From: Gammaproteobacteria bacterium | Lineage (GTDB): Bacteria; Pseudomonadota; Gammaproteobacteria; Arenicellales; JAANXG01 | Length of the DNA stretch: 33,780 nt | Direction: 5' to 3' | NCBI GenBank assembly: GCA_024639325.1 | Contig: JAHEIO010000040.1 | Location: 1 to 33,780, forward strand | Part shown: positions 7,714-16,465 of the stretch, piece by piece | How the letters are laid out: each line of letters starts with the position of its first letter | Position numbering within the stretch: position 1 is the first letter of the stretch | Translations under genes and position numbers: made by a program | The notes under the pieces: generated by a model | Databases searched by the model: none | Told to the model about the DNA's origin: nothing | Seen by the model: the letters and a program-made list of their open reading frames with translations, nothing else

Positions 7714-8466
7714 CTAGTAGAGCATGCCGTATGCCATGACAAAGATCATAGGGAATAAAGACGCAAACGCAATGAGGCCGAATCCATCCACCATCGGACT
7801 CCGGCCCCGTATCGAGGAGGCCAGGCCGACACCCAGTGCGGTGACCAGTGGAACGGTGATCGTGGAGGTCGTCACGCCTCCGGAATCGTAGGCGATACCG
7901 ATGATTTCTTCCGGGGCGATAGAGGTCATCACCACGACGACCGCATAGCCGATCATGATGACGAAATGGATCGGCCAGCCGCGGACGATACGAAAAACGC
8001 CCACCATGATGGCAATTCCCACGGACAAGGCCACGGTGATGCGAAGCCCGGTGGCATAGGAATCCCTGGCCTCCTCCGTGTTGGGAATGATGCTCCCGTT
8101 GGCCATGGCCTTTGCCGCCTCGTCCGCAACCGCGATCAGCGCGGGCTCGGCGATCGTCGTGCCGAATCCGAGCGCAAATCCAAACAACAGCAGCCAAAAC
8201 AAGCTGCCCTTTTCCGCGAAAGCGTAGGCCATGGCCTCACCCAGCGGAAACAAACTGGTTTTAAGGCCGTACAGGAAAAACGTCAGGCCAAGCAGGACGA
8301 ATAACGTACCGACGATCAGTTCGACGAAGTTGGGAACGGGCTGCTGCAGCACGACGAGCTGGAAAAAAGCCACCACGACGAGGATCGGCGCCAGGTCCCT
8401 CAGACTGCTGGTCATCGAGCCCAGGAGTGAAAACAGTGCTATTGCGTATTGATTTTTTTCGTTCAT
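7714..8466 (-). CDS. DUF1538-family membrane protein, first copy (UmpA-like)
   Basis: This 250-residue integral membrane protein has about seven hydrophobic segments. Shared DUF1538 signatures are GTTIAEPALIAVADEA (near 109-124), AYDSGGVTTSTITVP and DGFGLIAFASLFPM. The repeated AEPAL and YDSGG motifs are probably at the transport core. It opens a four-gene minus-strand cluster with a second DUF1538 protein, a PII-like protein and a CBS protein, with gaps of eight bases or overlaps. Known work suggests the pair forms a Na+(Li+,K+)/H+ antiporter in halophiles; function in this organism is inferred. The AT-rich stretch 8530-8580 upstream probably holds the promoter, but I cannot assign boxes with confidence. 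Confidence 0.88.
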   Translation of the reverse strand: MNEKNQYAIALFSLLGSMTSSLRDLAPILVVVAFFQLVVLQQPVPNFVELIVGTLFVLLGLTFFLYGLKTSLFPLGEAMAYAFAEKGSLFWLLLFGFALGFGTTIAEPALIAVADEAAKAMANGSIIPNTEEARDSYATGLRITVALSVGIAIMVGVFRIVRGWPIHFVIMIGYAVVVVMTSIAPEEIIGIAYDSGGVTTSTITVPLVTALGVGLASSIRGRSPMVDGFGLIAFASLFPMIFVMAYGMLY

Positions 8467-8745
8467 CCGGAAAGCTTTCGCGAGACGATCCTGCGGAGCT
8501 TCATACAGAAAAATCGTCGTCTATGCGCGTCATTGTTCCACATCCATGCCGTTTATTGTTGATTTATATCATTTCTCCCACCGCGGTGAACCTACATATT
8601 GGAGTAACGCGCCCATGAATGGACTGTTTATCTCGGATCAGTCTATGACATTGCTGGCCTCCATGCGAAAATCGTCGCTGACGGCAAATCGACACGAAAT
8701 GGCGATTTAGCTGTATTCATCAACGAGGCACGCGTTACCGGCCAA

Positions 8746-10419
8746 ATGACAAACTCCCCGCCTTCAACACCTTTGGACGCACTCGAGCGGTTGCAGCGCG
8801 TTTACGGTGCCGAGGTCACTCAAGACAAGCTGGAGCTGCTGCAATCACTGGATGAATCGATGCTGCGAAGCGCAGACGATGTTTCCAGGCTGCACGACGT
8901 TTTGTGCTTCATGCGCGCCTATCCCGACAATCGCAAGATACTCAACCGCGTCGAGGACATGCTGACCGGCTTCGCCAACAGAAAGGATCTGCAGCGTTAT
9001 CGTCTGAAATTGTCGGATACGGGAATCGCCGGAACGCACATTCACTACCGATTCCACTGGAAGACTGCGAAGTGGCTTTACGACCACTGGCCGGAGGCCA
9101 TAGCCATAGACTGGGCCGAGTTCGAAGACCCGTCGGCACTCGAAGAACTGTGGCCGCTCTTACTCCCGCCGCCCGCGCAGGAGACACTCGAGCGCATGTC
9201 GATGTCACCGCGGAAATGGATAGAAACGCTGAAGAAACCCGACGAGACCGACGCGGCGTTCCTGGTCCGCATTTTTGCGCGCTGGCCCGCCGGCGAGGCC
9301 GTTCGAGAGAAATCCTATGACGATCTGGATGTGCCTTTCACGCTCCTACCCGCGGTCGGCTCGCCGTCACGCACCCACGCTCAGGTCAAGCCGAAGAAAC
9401 CGGCCTACGGCGCGCCTGGGATATCCGTCCGGTCCACTGCGGCACGGGCCATGCCCAAACCGCTCAACGTGCTCGATGTCAGCCCGCGCCACGGTCGGAC
9501 GCTGATCAATCTGGCCCGCACTCAAATGGTCACGCGCAGCCGGGACCTGTACGCATTCATGAATGCGGACTCCCGCGACGTGCGCATCCTGACTTTCGAC
9601 TCCGGCATCCAATTCGTAAGCTACGGTCTCCTGCCCCACGCCCGGACGCTGCTCGAAGCCATGTACGTGTTCCTGATCCTGAAGAACGGCCTGCCGGTCG
9701 GATACACCCAGGCCGCAACCCTGTTTCGTTCGGCGGAAATAAACTTCAATGTATTCGACACCTTCAGGGGGGCCGAAACGTCCAGGATCTTTGGTTTGAC
9801 GCTGGCTATGGTCCGCCACATGTTCCAGTGCGACACGTTCATCATCAATACGCAGCAGCTCGGCGAAGACAACGATGAGGCATTGAAAACCGGCGCGTTC
9901 TGGTTCTATCACAAACATGGATTCCGCTCCCGAAACCGGGATATCCGAGCCATAGTGCGCCGTGAACTCGAACACAAGAGGCGAAACCCGCGCCACAGGT
10001 CGGATCTGAAGACATTGCGGCAGCTCGCCGGCGACGAGCTCTACCTGAGCAGCGGGAAGGCGCGAGGCGAACTCGTGACCAGCATACCCGGTGCCGCTAT
10101 CGGGCTTTCCGCGGCACGTATGTTGGAGACCCGCGCCTCTGCGTCGGACCCCACAGGTACACGGAGTTGCATCAATGCGGCGTCGAAACTTCTGGGTTGT
10201 CGCATCGATTCCCGGTTTCCCCTGTCACAGTGGGAGGCATGGGAACGGTGGAGCCCGGTGGTGCTGTCGTTGCCTGGGATTCGCCGTTGGTCCGTGGTGA
10301 ACCGGCGGGCACTGGCGGAGGTGATCAACGCCAAGGGCGGGCACCGCGAGTCGGACTTCGTGGCGCTGTTTGACAAGCATCGCACGCTTCAGAAAGCCAT
10401 CCTCAAACCCGGCGGTTAG
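8746..10419 (+). CDS. Uncharacterised 557-residue protein, possible GNAT-like C-terminal half
   Basis: I do not recognise this protein by name. It is soluble, with no signal peptide or membrane segment. The N-terminal half (1-230) is helical and charged, with regions such as LHDVLCFMRAYPDN and YRFHWKTAKWLYDHWPE. After a basic, Pro/Ala-rich linker (about 205-240) comes a second half. There, GLPVGYTQAATLFRSAEINFN, FDTFRGAE, and the segment from QLGEDNDEALKTGAFWFY to HKHGFR resemble the acceptor/acyl-CoA parts of GNAT acetyltransferases, in particular the GAFWFYHKHGF ending. It stands alone on the plus strand, divergent from the DUF1538 cluster and about 540 bases before an MFS gene. A modifying enzyme is possible but not shown. 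The start has only a weak ribosome site. Confidence 0.7.
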   Translation: MTNSPPSTPLDALERLQRVYGAEVTQDKLELLQSLDESMLRSADDVSRLHDVLCFMRAYPDNRKILNRVEDMLTGFANRKDLQRYRLKLSDTGIAGTHIHYRFHWKTAKWLYDHWPEAIAIDWAEFEDPSALEELWPLLLPPPAQETLERMSMSPRKWIETLKKPDETDAAFLVRIFARWPAGEAVREKSYDDLDVPFTLLPAVGSPSRTHAQVKPKKPAYGAPGISVRSTAARAMPKPLNVLDVSPRHGRTLINLARTQMVTRSRDLYAFMNADSRDVRILTFDSGIQFVSYGLLPHARTLLEAMYVFLILKNGLPVGYTQAATLFRSAEINFNVFDTFRGAETSRIFGLTLAMVRHMFQCDTFIINTQQLGEDNDEALKTGAFWFYHKHGFRSRNRDIRAIVRRELEHKRRNPRHRSDLKTLRQLAGDELYLSSGKARGELVTSIPGAAIGLSAARMLETRASASDPTGTRSCINAASKLLGCRIDSRFPLSQWEAWERWSPVVLSLPGIRRWSVVNRRALAEVINAKGGHRESDFVALFDKHRTLQKAILKPGG

Positions 10420-10469
10420 TACCGGCTTGGAGCCTGTACGAAACTATCTAGTTCACGTGCAGAATGTCC

Positions 10470-10558
10470 GTCATTGCGAGCGTAGCGAAGCAATCCAGTG
10501 AAACAAATTGTTTGACCACGGCGCTGGATTGCCGCGTCGCTGCGCTCCTCGCAATGAC
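10470..10558. repeat. REP-like large palindrome
   Basis: Two inverted arms flank a short AT-rich centre: GTCATTGCGAGCGTAGCGAA leading to GCAATCCAG on the left, and CTGGATTGCCGCGTCGCTGC leading to CTCGCAATGAC on the right. The arms are nearly complementary over about 28 bases. This type of palindrome is widely scattered between genes in gammaproteobacterial genomes. It lies just downstream of the 557-residue gene and could act as a transcript-stabilising or bidirectional stop structure. Confidence 0.75.
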
Positions 10559-10643
10559 TCAAGCTTCTTCTGGACAGGAACTATCTATGCGAATCGCGTG
10601 CCAGTCGCACCCCATAACCTAGTATTCGGTACCCTGAGTATTA

Positions 10644-10696
10644 TGTAGGAACGGCGCCCCCGCCGCGATGAATCGGCGCGAGACGCCCCTCCTACA
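10644..10696. repeat. Second REP-like palindrome, different family
   Basis: A hairpin with arms TGTAGGAACGGCGCC and its near complement ending GGCGCGAGACGCCCCTCCTACA surrounds GCCGCGAT-GAATCGGCGC. The TGTAGGA...TCCTACA ends are characteristic of REP elements in several gammaproteobacteria. The sequence is unrelated to the palindrome 85 bases to its left. The remaining part of this 544-base intergenic region (10697-10963) shows no gene I can support; its AT-rich end probably carries the MFS promoter. Confidence 0.6.
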
Positions 10697-10963
10697 ACGG
10701 CTGTTTAGGACAGACCCTTGACCGTGCCGATCCGTTCAAACTGCCGGAACTCGACCGGGGTAGCGGCGACGAAATACACAAGGGAAGTGGCCCAAAAAAG
10801 TCAAAATGCTCGATATCAGGGCTTCCTTACAACTGCTGTCCAAAGCACACTCTAAATGTATTGGAAAATTTATAGATCTCTCCGAAAGATGATCGAAACG
10901 AATGAATTCGAGTTACGCGATTCATGGCTATTCCGGGGCATTCGTCGTGTTGGATAGGGCTTC

Positions 10964-12187
10964 ATGACCGACCGGCAGGAAAAAAAGCAGCAGAATTTCC
11001 TTTTGGCGACACTTGCCATGGGGCACCTGACCAACGACTGGGTCGGTGGCACCATATGGCTCATCGCCCCGGCGGTCGTCGCGAGCATGGGCCTGGGCCC
11101 GGCGGAGGTCGGCCTCCTGCTGGCTGTAAACGGGATAGGGGCAGGACTGACCTATATACCCGCGGGCATTGCGGCCGACCGGCTGTCCCACCAGGGCGGG
11201 CTGCTCCTCGTCACGTTCTGGTGGGTCGCAATCGGGTATTTTTGCGCCTCCCTCGTCCCCGGGTTCTGGCCGGTAACCCTGCTTTTTGCCTTCGGAATCA
11301 TGGGAGATGCATTTTGGCACCCGGTGGCTACCGGGGTATTGGTCAAAAAGATGCCTGCGCGCAAGGCCCAGGTACTGGGCATACATGCCATGGGCGGCAG
11401 CATTGGAGCCGAAGTCCTCGGGCCCCTAACCGCGGGCTTCCTGCTGGGGTTTTTCGACTGGCGCACCAGTATGCAGATTCTTGTCATTCCGGCCGTCGTC
11501 ATGGGAATTGTGTTCATACCGCTGTCGAAGCGGATAGGCGAGATATCACAGAGCCGAATTTCCAGAATGGACATCATGAGCCTGATCAGGCGCTGGAGTA
11601 GACCACGGGGACTTGGACTCATAGCCATGATGATTTCATACAACATGGCGTTTTTTGCCATATTAAGCATGACGCCCCTGTATCTCCAGACTCGACATGG
11701 CCTCACCCCTTCGGAATCCGGCGTGGTATTTGCCGCCATGCTGCTGGTTGGTACCTTGGTTCAGCCCTTCACCGGACACCTGTCCGACCGCGCGGGGCGC
11801 AAGGCGATCACCTTGGTCATTCTGCTGCTGGCCGGACTGCTGTCAGCAGGTGCGGCCTTGGCATCCGGTTTCATACTGTTTATCGCCCTCCTCGTGCTGT
11901 CCGCCACGCTACTGACTGCGGTTCGCCCCGTCATACTTGCGGCGGCAGTCGATTTTTCCGGACAGTCGCAGGCCACGACACTCGGTATTGTGTTCGCGGT
12001 GCTTGACGGTGTCGGTGCGCTTGGCGCCCTGCTGGCGGGATTCGCTGGTGAAATCGACCTGTCGTGGGCTTATATGCTGGCTGCCGGCCTGGCAATTCTG
12101 GCCGCGGTGCAGACCGCGCTGCTTTCATTCGTACCGGTTGATCCAAACGAGGCCGCGGCCGTGAGCCATACACCACCGGCCGCCTGA
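10964..12187 (+). CDS. MFS transporter
   Basis: This 407-residue protein has about twelve hydrophobic segments in the major facilitator pattern. The loop between helices 2 and 3 reads GIAADRLSHQGG, a variant of the family GxxxDRxGRR motif. The corresponding loop in the second half is GHLSDRAGRKAI. The central loop with RISRMDIMSLIRRW separates the two six-helix bundles. Drug or metabolite export, or uptake of a small organic solute, are all possible; the substrate cannot be told from sequence. It ends 26 bases from the convergent DapA-family gene, with no terminator between them. Confidence 0.9.
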   Translation: MTDRQEKKQQNFLLATLAMGHLTNDWVGGTIWLIAPAVVASMGLGPAEVGLLLAVNGIGAGLTYIPAGIAADRLSHQGGLLLVTFWWVAIGYFCASLVPGFWPVTLLFAFGIMGDAFWHPVATGVLVKKMPARKAQVLGIHAMGGSIGAEVLGPLTAGFLLGFFDWRTSMQILVIPAVVMGIVFIPLSKRIGEISQSRISRMDIMSLIRRWSRPRGLGLIAMMISYNMAFFAILSMTPLYLQTRHGLTPSESGVVFAAMLLVGTLVQPFTGHLSDRAGRKAITLVILLLAGLLSAGAALASGFILFIALLVLSATLLTAVRPVILAAAVDFSGQSQATTLGIVFAVLDGVGALGALLAGFAGEIDLSWAYMLAAGLAILAAVQTALLSFVPVDPNEAAAVSHTPPAA

Positions 12188-12212
12188 CTACCACCCGTTG
12201 ATAGATGGATAA

Positions 12213-13145
12213 TCAGACGGCGGCAGCTGTGGCGTCTCTGGCGTAGTCTTCTTCAACTGATGCGAAAGTGAACTTTAGCGTCTCGAGCACCTGCTCGATC
12301 TCGCTTTTTTCCTCGTCGGTCAATGGCTGCAGCGGCTTGCGAACGGGACCGGCGGGCAGCCCCTGCAGCGTGCATACATGCTTGATGACCTGGATCAGCT
12401 TTCCGCCCTGTTCCAGGATGGCCATGAACGGCATCAGGGCGGACATGATCCGCCGCCCCTTGACGATGTCGTTGTCCACCGCCACCGCCCGGTAAAGGGC
12501 GATATGCTCGGCGGGAAGGCAGTTCCCTCCGGCGCACACCCAGCCGCGCGCGCCCCAGGCAAAGAACTCCAGCGCCTGGTCGTCCATGCCGCAAAGCAGG
12601 GTAATCTGCGGATAGTCCCGGGCCAGCATATGGAGCTGATTGATGTCTCCGGTCGACTCCTTGATTGCGGCAAAGTTCGCGTTGCCGCAGACCTTGTCGA
12701 AAAACGCCTTCGACATCGTCGTGCCGGTCCGGCCGGGGTAGTTGTACAACATGATCGGCAGATCGACCGCCAGGTCGACCGCCAGGGCGTGCGCCGCCAG
12801 TTCCTCCTGAGTAGGCAGGGCATAGTAAGGCGCATTCATCAGAATCGCGTCGGCACCGCTGGCCTTTGCGATCTGTCCGTACTCGATGCATTCCTCTGTG
12901 CGTATAGCGCCGGTGCCAGCAATCAGCGGCAGCCGTCCGGCGATGATTTGTTTTGCAACCTGTATGCATTTAGCGCGTTCCTGCTTGTCCTGCGCATAGT
13001 ACTCGCCCGTGGTACCACCCACGATGATGCCATGCACCCGCGATGCAATGAGATGTTCGATCATGGCCTCGAAGCCCGCGAAATCGATCGAATAGTCGGC
13101 GTTGAACGGCGTAATGACCGGCGGGTAAATACCCTCGAATTTCAT
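12213..13145 (-). CDS. DapA/N-acetylneuraminate lyase-family protein
   Basis: This 310-residue protein is a TIM-barrel class I aldolase or lyase. The Schiff-base lysine is K162 in AIKEST, the catalytic tyrosine Y134 is in YNYPGRTGT, and the carboxylate-binding motif GGTTGE sits at 43-48. True dihydrodipicolinate synthase is about 292 residues, and this gene lies in a catabolic neighbourhood, so a degradative aldolase or dehydratase/deaminase is more likely than lysine synthesis. In hydroxyproline catabolism a family member deaminates pyrroline-4-hydroxy-2-carboxylate; that role would suit the dehydratase and importer nearby but is unproven. GGGAG lies seven bases before the start. A divergent, broken GntR gene lies 103 bases upstream and was probably its regulator. 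Confidence 0.88.
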   Translation of the reverse strand: MKFEGIYPPVITPFNADYSIDFAGFEAMIEHLIASRVHGIIVGGTTGEYYAQDKQERAKCIQVAKQIIAGRLPLIAGTGAIRTEECIEYGQIAKASGADAILMNAPYYALPTQEELAAHALAVDLAVDLPIMLYNYPGRTGTTMSKAFFDKVCGNANFAAIKESTGDINQLHMLARDYPQITLLCGMDDQALEFFAWGARGWVCAGGNCLPAEHIALYRAVAVDNDIVKGRRIMSALMPFMAILEQGGKLIQVIKHVCTLQGLPAGPVRKPLQPLTDEEKSEIEQVLETLKFTFASVEEDYARDATAAAV

Positions 13146-13248
13146 CTGTTGTCTCCCGTCAGTGCTGGCGTCTTGCTTTGAGACGACTGATTGTACCCAC
13201 TATATCGGCTGGAAAACATTCTGTTTGCATATTGATGCGCCGAGAATA

Positions 13249-13838
13249 ATGGCATTACCACAAGTTCAGAAACCTAAACAAAAGCGCGGTCAGGGGATGG
13301 TACGGGTTTACCGCAAACTGCGGCAAGATATCCTGCGGCTCAATATTGCGCCGGGGGAACTCCTGGACGAAACCCGATTGAGCCAGGCGTTCAAGTTGTC
13401 CAGGTCTCCCGTGCGCGAAGCCATGGTGCGCCTGGCCAGCGAGGGCCTGATCAAGACCCTGCCCAGCAAGAGCACCATTGTCGCTCCTTTGAAAATGCCG
13501 TCCATGCCCACGACGTGCTGGCCATGATCGAAGCCAACCACGATTTTCACGTTGCCATCAGCAACGCCTCCCGGAACCGGTATCTCAGCGAATTCAATTC
13601 ACACCTTCTGGACGAGGGCAGGCGTTACCTGCGCCTTGTCTTAAGTTCCTTCAACGATACGCTCCCACCCGAACTCGATGATGAGCACCACCGGATAATC
13701 ACCGCCATCGACAAGCGGCAGGAGGACCTTGCCGAGCGGTTGGCCCATGCACACAGCATGCAGGTTAGTGAGCGATTCCTTCAGTACTTGTCACGGCGAC
13801 AGACCTCTGAGCTATCGGTGTTTCCACCAAAGGCATGA
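13249..13838 (+). pseudogene. GntR-family (FadR-type) regulator disrupted by internal deletion and frame change
   Basis: The first frame (13249-13527) encodes an intact winged helix: VYRKLRQDILRLNIAPGE, then SRSPVREAMVRLASEGLI and SKSTIVAPL. It then runs out of register and stops. The second frame encodes the later part of an FCD ligand domain: FENAVHAHDVLAMIEANHDF then HVAIS, LLDEGRRYLRL, DEHHRIITAID and a closing AHAHSMQV. The two parts meet near 13491. Intact relatives have roughly 50 more residues at this point (first FCD helices), so about 150 bases have been lost along with the frame. The wing-helix fragment might still be made as a short DNA-binding peptide. The gene is divergent from the DapA-family gene, as expected for its regulator. 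Confidence 0.8.
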
Positions 13839-13909
13839 GCCGGACGCCACCGCAAGCGGTCTCAATCGAATGACTGAGGACAGTCCGGCAACTCGAGCTG
13901 CCGCTCACC

Positions 13910-13934
13910 AGCCACGAGCGTCGTGGCTTTTTTT
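13910..13934 (+). terminator. Rho-independent terminator
   Basis: There is an eight-base stem AGCCACGA/TCGTGGCT with loop GCG, followed directly by a run of T residues (13928-13934). It sits downstream of the broken GntR gene and just before the convergent end of the dehydratase gene. It clearly works for plus-strand transcripts. Confidence 0.9.
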
Positions 13935-13953
13935 CTATGCTTTTCTTTATGGA

Positions 13954-15060
13954 TTAGCTAACGTACCTTGCGACTGGCTCTCCGAGAACTTCCCTGTCGG
14001 GCTCGATCCCCAGCCCCGGGTGCTCCGAGGCTTGCATCGTCCCGTCGACCCTTTGCGGCGCTCCGCCGGCGTTACTCACCGTGACGTATGAATTGAAATC
14101 GGTGGACGAAAAACGATAGGCCTCCGGTGTCGAGTGGGCCAGGTGCGCGATGGCGGCGGTGATGATATCCCCGCCCCAACTGTCCTCTATGGTCATCGGG
14201 ATTCCCAGCGACACGCACAGGTCGCGGATCTGGCGGGCCCTGGTGATGCCCCCGACCTTTGAGATCTTCAGGTTGATCACGTCCATAGCCCGGTCGCCGT
14301 GGGCCCTGAGCAGCATGTCGAGGCCGTCGATATTTTCGTCCAGGATGAAGGGAAGATGGATGTTCTCCCGCACCGACAGGCACTTCTCGTAGGTCCGGCA
14401 GGGCTGTTCAATATAGACATCCAGATCGGACACGGCATTGGAGACGCGTATCGCGTCCGCGGCCAGCCACCCGGTATTGGCGTCCGCGACCAGGGTCTCA
14501 CCGTGCTGCAGCACCTCGGCTGCCGCTCGAATCCGGGCGATATCGTCGCCGGCGTCTCCGCCCACCTTGAGCTGAAATTTGCGGTAGCCTTCAGCCCGGT
14601 ACCGAGCCACGTTCTCCGCCATTTCCGCAGCCGGCCGCTGGCTGATTGCCCGATAAAGCGCCACCGAGTCACCGAAGCGCCCACCCAGAAGATGGCACAC
14701 CGGCCTTTTTACCACCTTGCCCGCCAGGTCCCAGCACGCCATATCGAGGGCCGACTTGACATAGGGGTGGCCCAGCAGGGCCCTGTCCATCAGATAATAG
14801 ATCTTCTGCACCTCGGTAGGATCCTGCCCGAGAATGTGAGGCGCCAACTCTCCGATACCCGCGCGGGCACCTGCGCCAAACGCGGGCAGGTAGAAAGGGC
14901 CCAGCGGGCAGACCTCGCCAAATCCCGACATCCCGTCGCTGGTCAGGATCTCGACCACCGTGCTGTCGAATACCTCGACGTACTTGCCGTCCGCCCAGGC
15001 ATATCGCCCTTCCTTGAGCGGCAGATCGACCTGGAAGACATTGATACCGGTAATCTTCAA
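13954..15060 (-). CDS. Enolase-superfamily enzyme, cis-3-hydroxy-L-proline dehydratase-like
   Basis: This is a mandelate racemase/muconate lactonising enzyme-type protein, 368 residues from a TTG at 15058-15060. That TTG follows a GAGGAGAG ribosome site, whereas the longer frame to 15111 would overlap the ABC ATPase. The N-terminal capping domain is followed by a TIM barrel. Metal ligands appear as D193 (VADANTGW), E218 (YIEQP) and D241 (LDENIDG). Likely catalytic lysines are K165 (FQLKVGG) and K265 (NLKISKVGG). The layout [13 protein letters not shown] plus [12 protein letters not shown] is typical of the group including cis-3-hydroxy-L-proline dehydratase. That enzyme gives pyrroline-2-carboxylate; hydroxyproline-betaine epimerases are close relatives. 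The gene is last in an operon with a polar amino-acid ABC importer. Family certain, substrate moderate. Confidence 0.85.
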   Translation of the reverse strand: MKITGINVFQVDLPLKEGRYAWADGKYVEVFDSTVVEILTSDGMSGFGEVCPLGPFYLPAFGAGARAGIGELAPHILGQDPTEVQKIYYLMDRALLGHPYVKSALDMACWDLAGKVVKRPVCHLLGGRFGDSVALYRAISQRPAAEMAENVARYRAEGYRKFQLKVGGDAGDDIARIRAAAEVLQHGETLVADANTGWLAADAIRVSNAVSDLDVYIEQPCRTYEKCLSVRENIHLPFILDENIDGLDMLLRAHGDRAMDVINLKISKVGGITRARQIRDLCVSLGIPMTIEDSWGGDIITAAIAHLAHSTPEAYRFSSTDFNSYVTVSNAGGAPQRVDGTMQASEHPGLGIEPDREVLGEPVARYVS

Positions 15061-15073
15061 GTCTGCTCTCTCC

Positions 15074-15796
15074 TCAACGCACGTTGGCCAGAAACCTTCG
15101 GGTTTGTTCACTGGTGGAATTTTCGATGACCTGTGCCGGCGGACCGAGTTCCTCGATAACGCCTTCGTGGAAGTACGCTACGCGATCGGAGACATCCCGG
15201 GCAAATCCGATCTCGTGAGTTACCACCAGCATGGTCATTCCCTCCTCGCTAAGCAACCTCAGGGTGTCGAGGACCTCGCCCACCAGCTCCGGGTCCAGGG
15301 CCGAGGTGACCTCGTCGAAAAGCATATAGCTCGGTTCCATCGCCAGGGCGCGGGCGATGGCCAGTCGTTGCTGCTGACCTCCGGACATCCGCGACGGGTA
15401 CACATCGAACTTGTCCGCGAGCCCAACGTGGTCGAGCTGCTTGCGGGCGATCTCGGTCGACTCCTGCCTGCTCTTGCCGAGCACTATCCTGGGCGCCAGC
15501 GCCACATTCTCGAGCGTTGTCAGGTGCGGGAACGAATTCCATTGCTGGAACACCATGCCGATATTCCTGCGAAGCTTGTTGACGTCGGTGTCCCCGGCAT
15601 GGACGTCCACGCCGTCGACCACTATGCGGCCCGAATCAATGGGCTCCAGGGCGTTGATACAGTAGAGCATGGTCGATTTGCCGGAGCCGCTGGCACCGAT
15701 GATGCTGATCACTTCCCCCTTGTCGACGGCAAGATCGATGCCCTTGAGAACCTCGAGCTTGCCGAATGATTTCCGTACGCCTTCGATCTCAATCAT
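15074..15796 (-). CDS. Polar amino-acid ABC transporter ATP-binding protein
   Basis: This 240-residue ATPase is of the GlnQ/HisP/ArtP type. The Walker A motif is GASGSGKST (about residues 33-41), the ABC signature is [15 protein letters not shown], the Walker B motif is [14 protein letters not shown], and the switch histidine is in VVTHEIGFA. It powers uptake through the two permeases encoded just upstream, overlapping the nearer permease gene by eight bases. Its stop is 13 bases before the dehydratase TTG. The substrate class is small amino acids or derivatives; the downstream dehydratase hints at hydroxyproline. Confidence 0.95.
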   Translation of the reverse strand: MIEIEGVRKSFGKLEVLKGIDLAVDKGEVISIIGASGSGKSTMLYCINALEPIDSGRIVVDGVDVHAGDTDVNKLRRNIGMVFQQWNSFPHLTTLENVALAPRIVLGKSRQESTEIARKQLDHVGLADKFDVYPSRMSGGQQQRLAIARALAMEPSYMLFDEVTSALDPELVGEVLDTLRLLSEEGMTMLVVTHEIGFARDVSDRVAYFHEGVIEELGPPAQVIENSTSEQTRRFLANVR

Positions 15797-16451
15797 ATTG
15801 CCAGCGGCGCTCCAGACGGGCCGTTATACGTGAGATGGGAAACGACAGCGCGAAGTAAAACGCGCCCACTACGGTCAAGATCAGAAAGGGCTCCTGTGTC
15901 CGTGTGATGAGAATCTGCGAGGCGCGCAGCAACTCGACGTAGCCCAGCACCGAGACCAGCGCCGAATCCTTGAGTACGCCGAGGGCAACACCCGCCCACG
16001 ACGGCAATACCGCGCGCAGGCCGACCGGCCAGACGACATATCTCAGGTCCTGCCAGTAGGTCATGCCCAGGGAGCGGGACGCCCGGCGGAGGTTGATCGA
16101 CACGGCATCTATGCCCCCCCGGGCAACGGCCGCAACGAGCGCGCTGGTGTAGAAAATCAGCACGATGGTGCCCGCCACGAACGGGCTGACGTTGAAACCG
16201 ATAATGGGGAAAAAGTTGTAAAAGAGGATGAGCTGGATAATCAGCGGCACGCTGCGAAAGATGTCCAGAATTACACCGAGTGTCGCGTCCCCGGCCAGCC
16301 GGGTAGCGGACAAAACCCAGCCGAATACGCATCCCAGAACGGTCCCGATGGATATAGCCAGAACGGATATCAGTAAGGTGCGTCCGGCGGCCTCGGCCAA
16401 AAAACCGAGATCGGAGAACTGAAAGTCGGTGAAAACGGATACGGAATCCAT
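15789..16451 (-). CDS. Polar amino-acid ABC transporter permease (HisM/GlnP type)
   Basis: This 220-residue inner-membrane protein has about five transmembrane helices. The EAA loop for ATPase contact appears as SLGMTYWQDLRYVVWPVGLR (about residues 146-165), and the N-terminal half has AAGRTLLISVLAI, usual for the family. It pairs with the permease encoded 14 bases upstream to form the heterodimeric channel. Confidence 0.93.
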   Translation of the reverse strand: MDSVSVFTDFQFSDLGFLAEAAGRTLLISVLAISIGTVLGCVFGWVLSATRLAGDATLGVILDIFRSVPLIIQLILFYNFFPIIGFNVSPFVAGTIVLIFYTSALVAAVARGGIDAVSINLRRASRSLGMTYWQDLRYVVWPVGLRAVLPSWAGVALGVLKDSALVSVLGYVELLRASQILITRTQEPFLILTVVGAFYFALSFPISRITARLERRWQYD

Positions 16452-16465
16452 AGTCGATGCGCGGC

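Noticed and set aside
7706-8197. N-terminal extension of the second DUF1538 frame
   Set aside because: It is antiphase shadow of the first DUF1538 gene, rich in Arg, His and Gly. The ATG at 7705 fits the family.
10705-10800. Short minus-strand frame ending QFERIGTVKGLS
   Set aside because: It looks a little like a protein C-terminus, but only about 30 codons remain, with no start or recognisable family.
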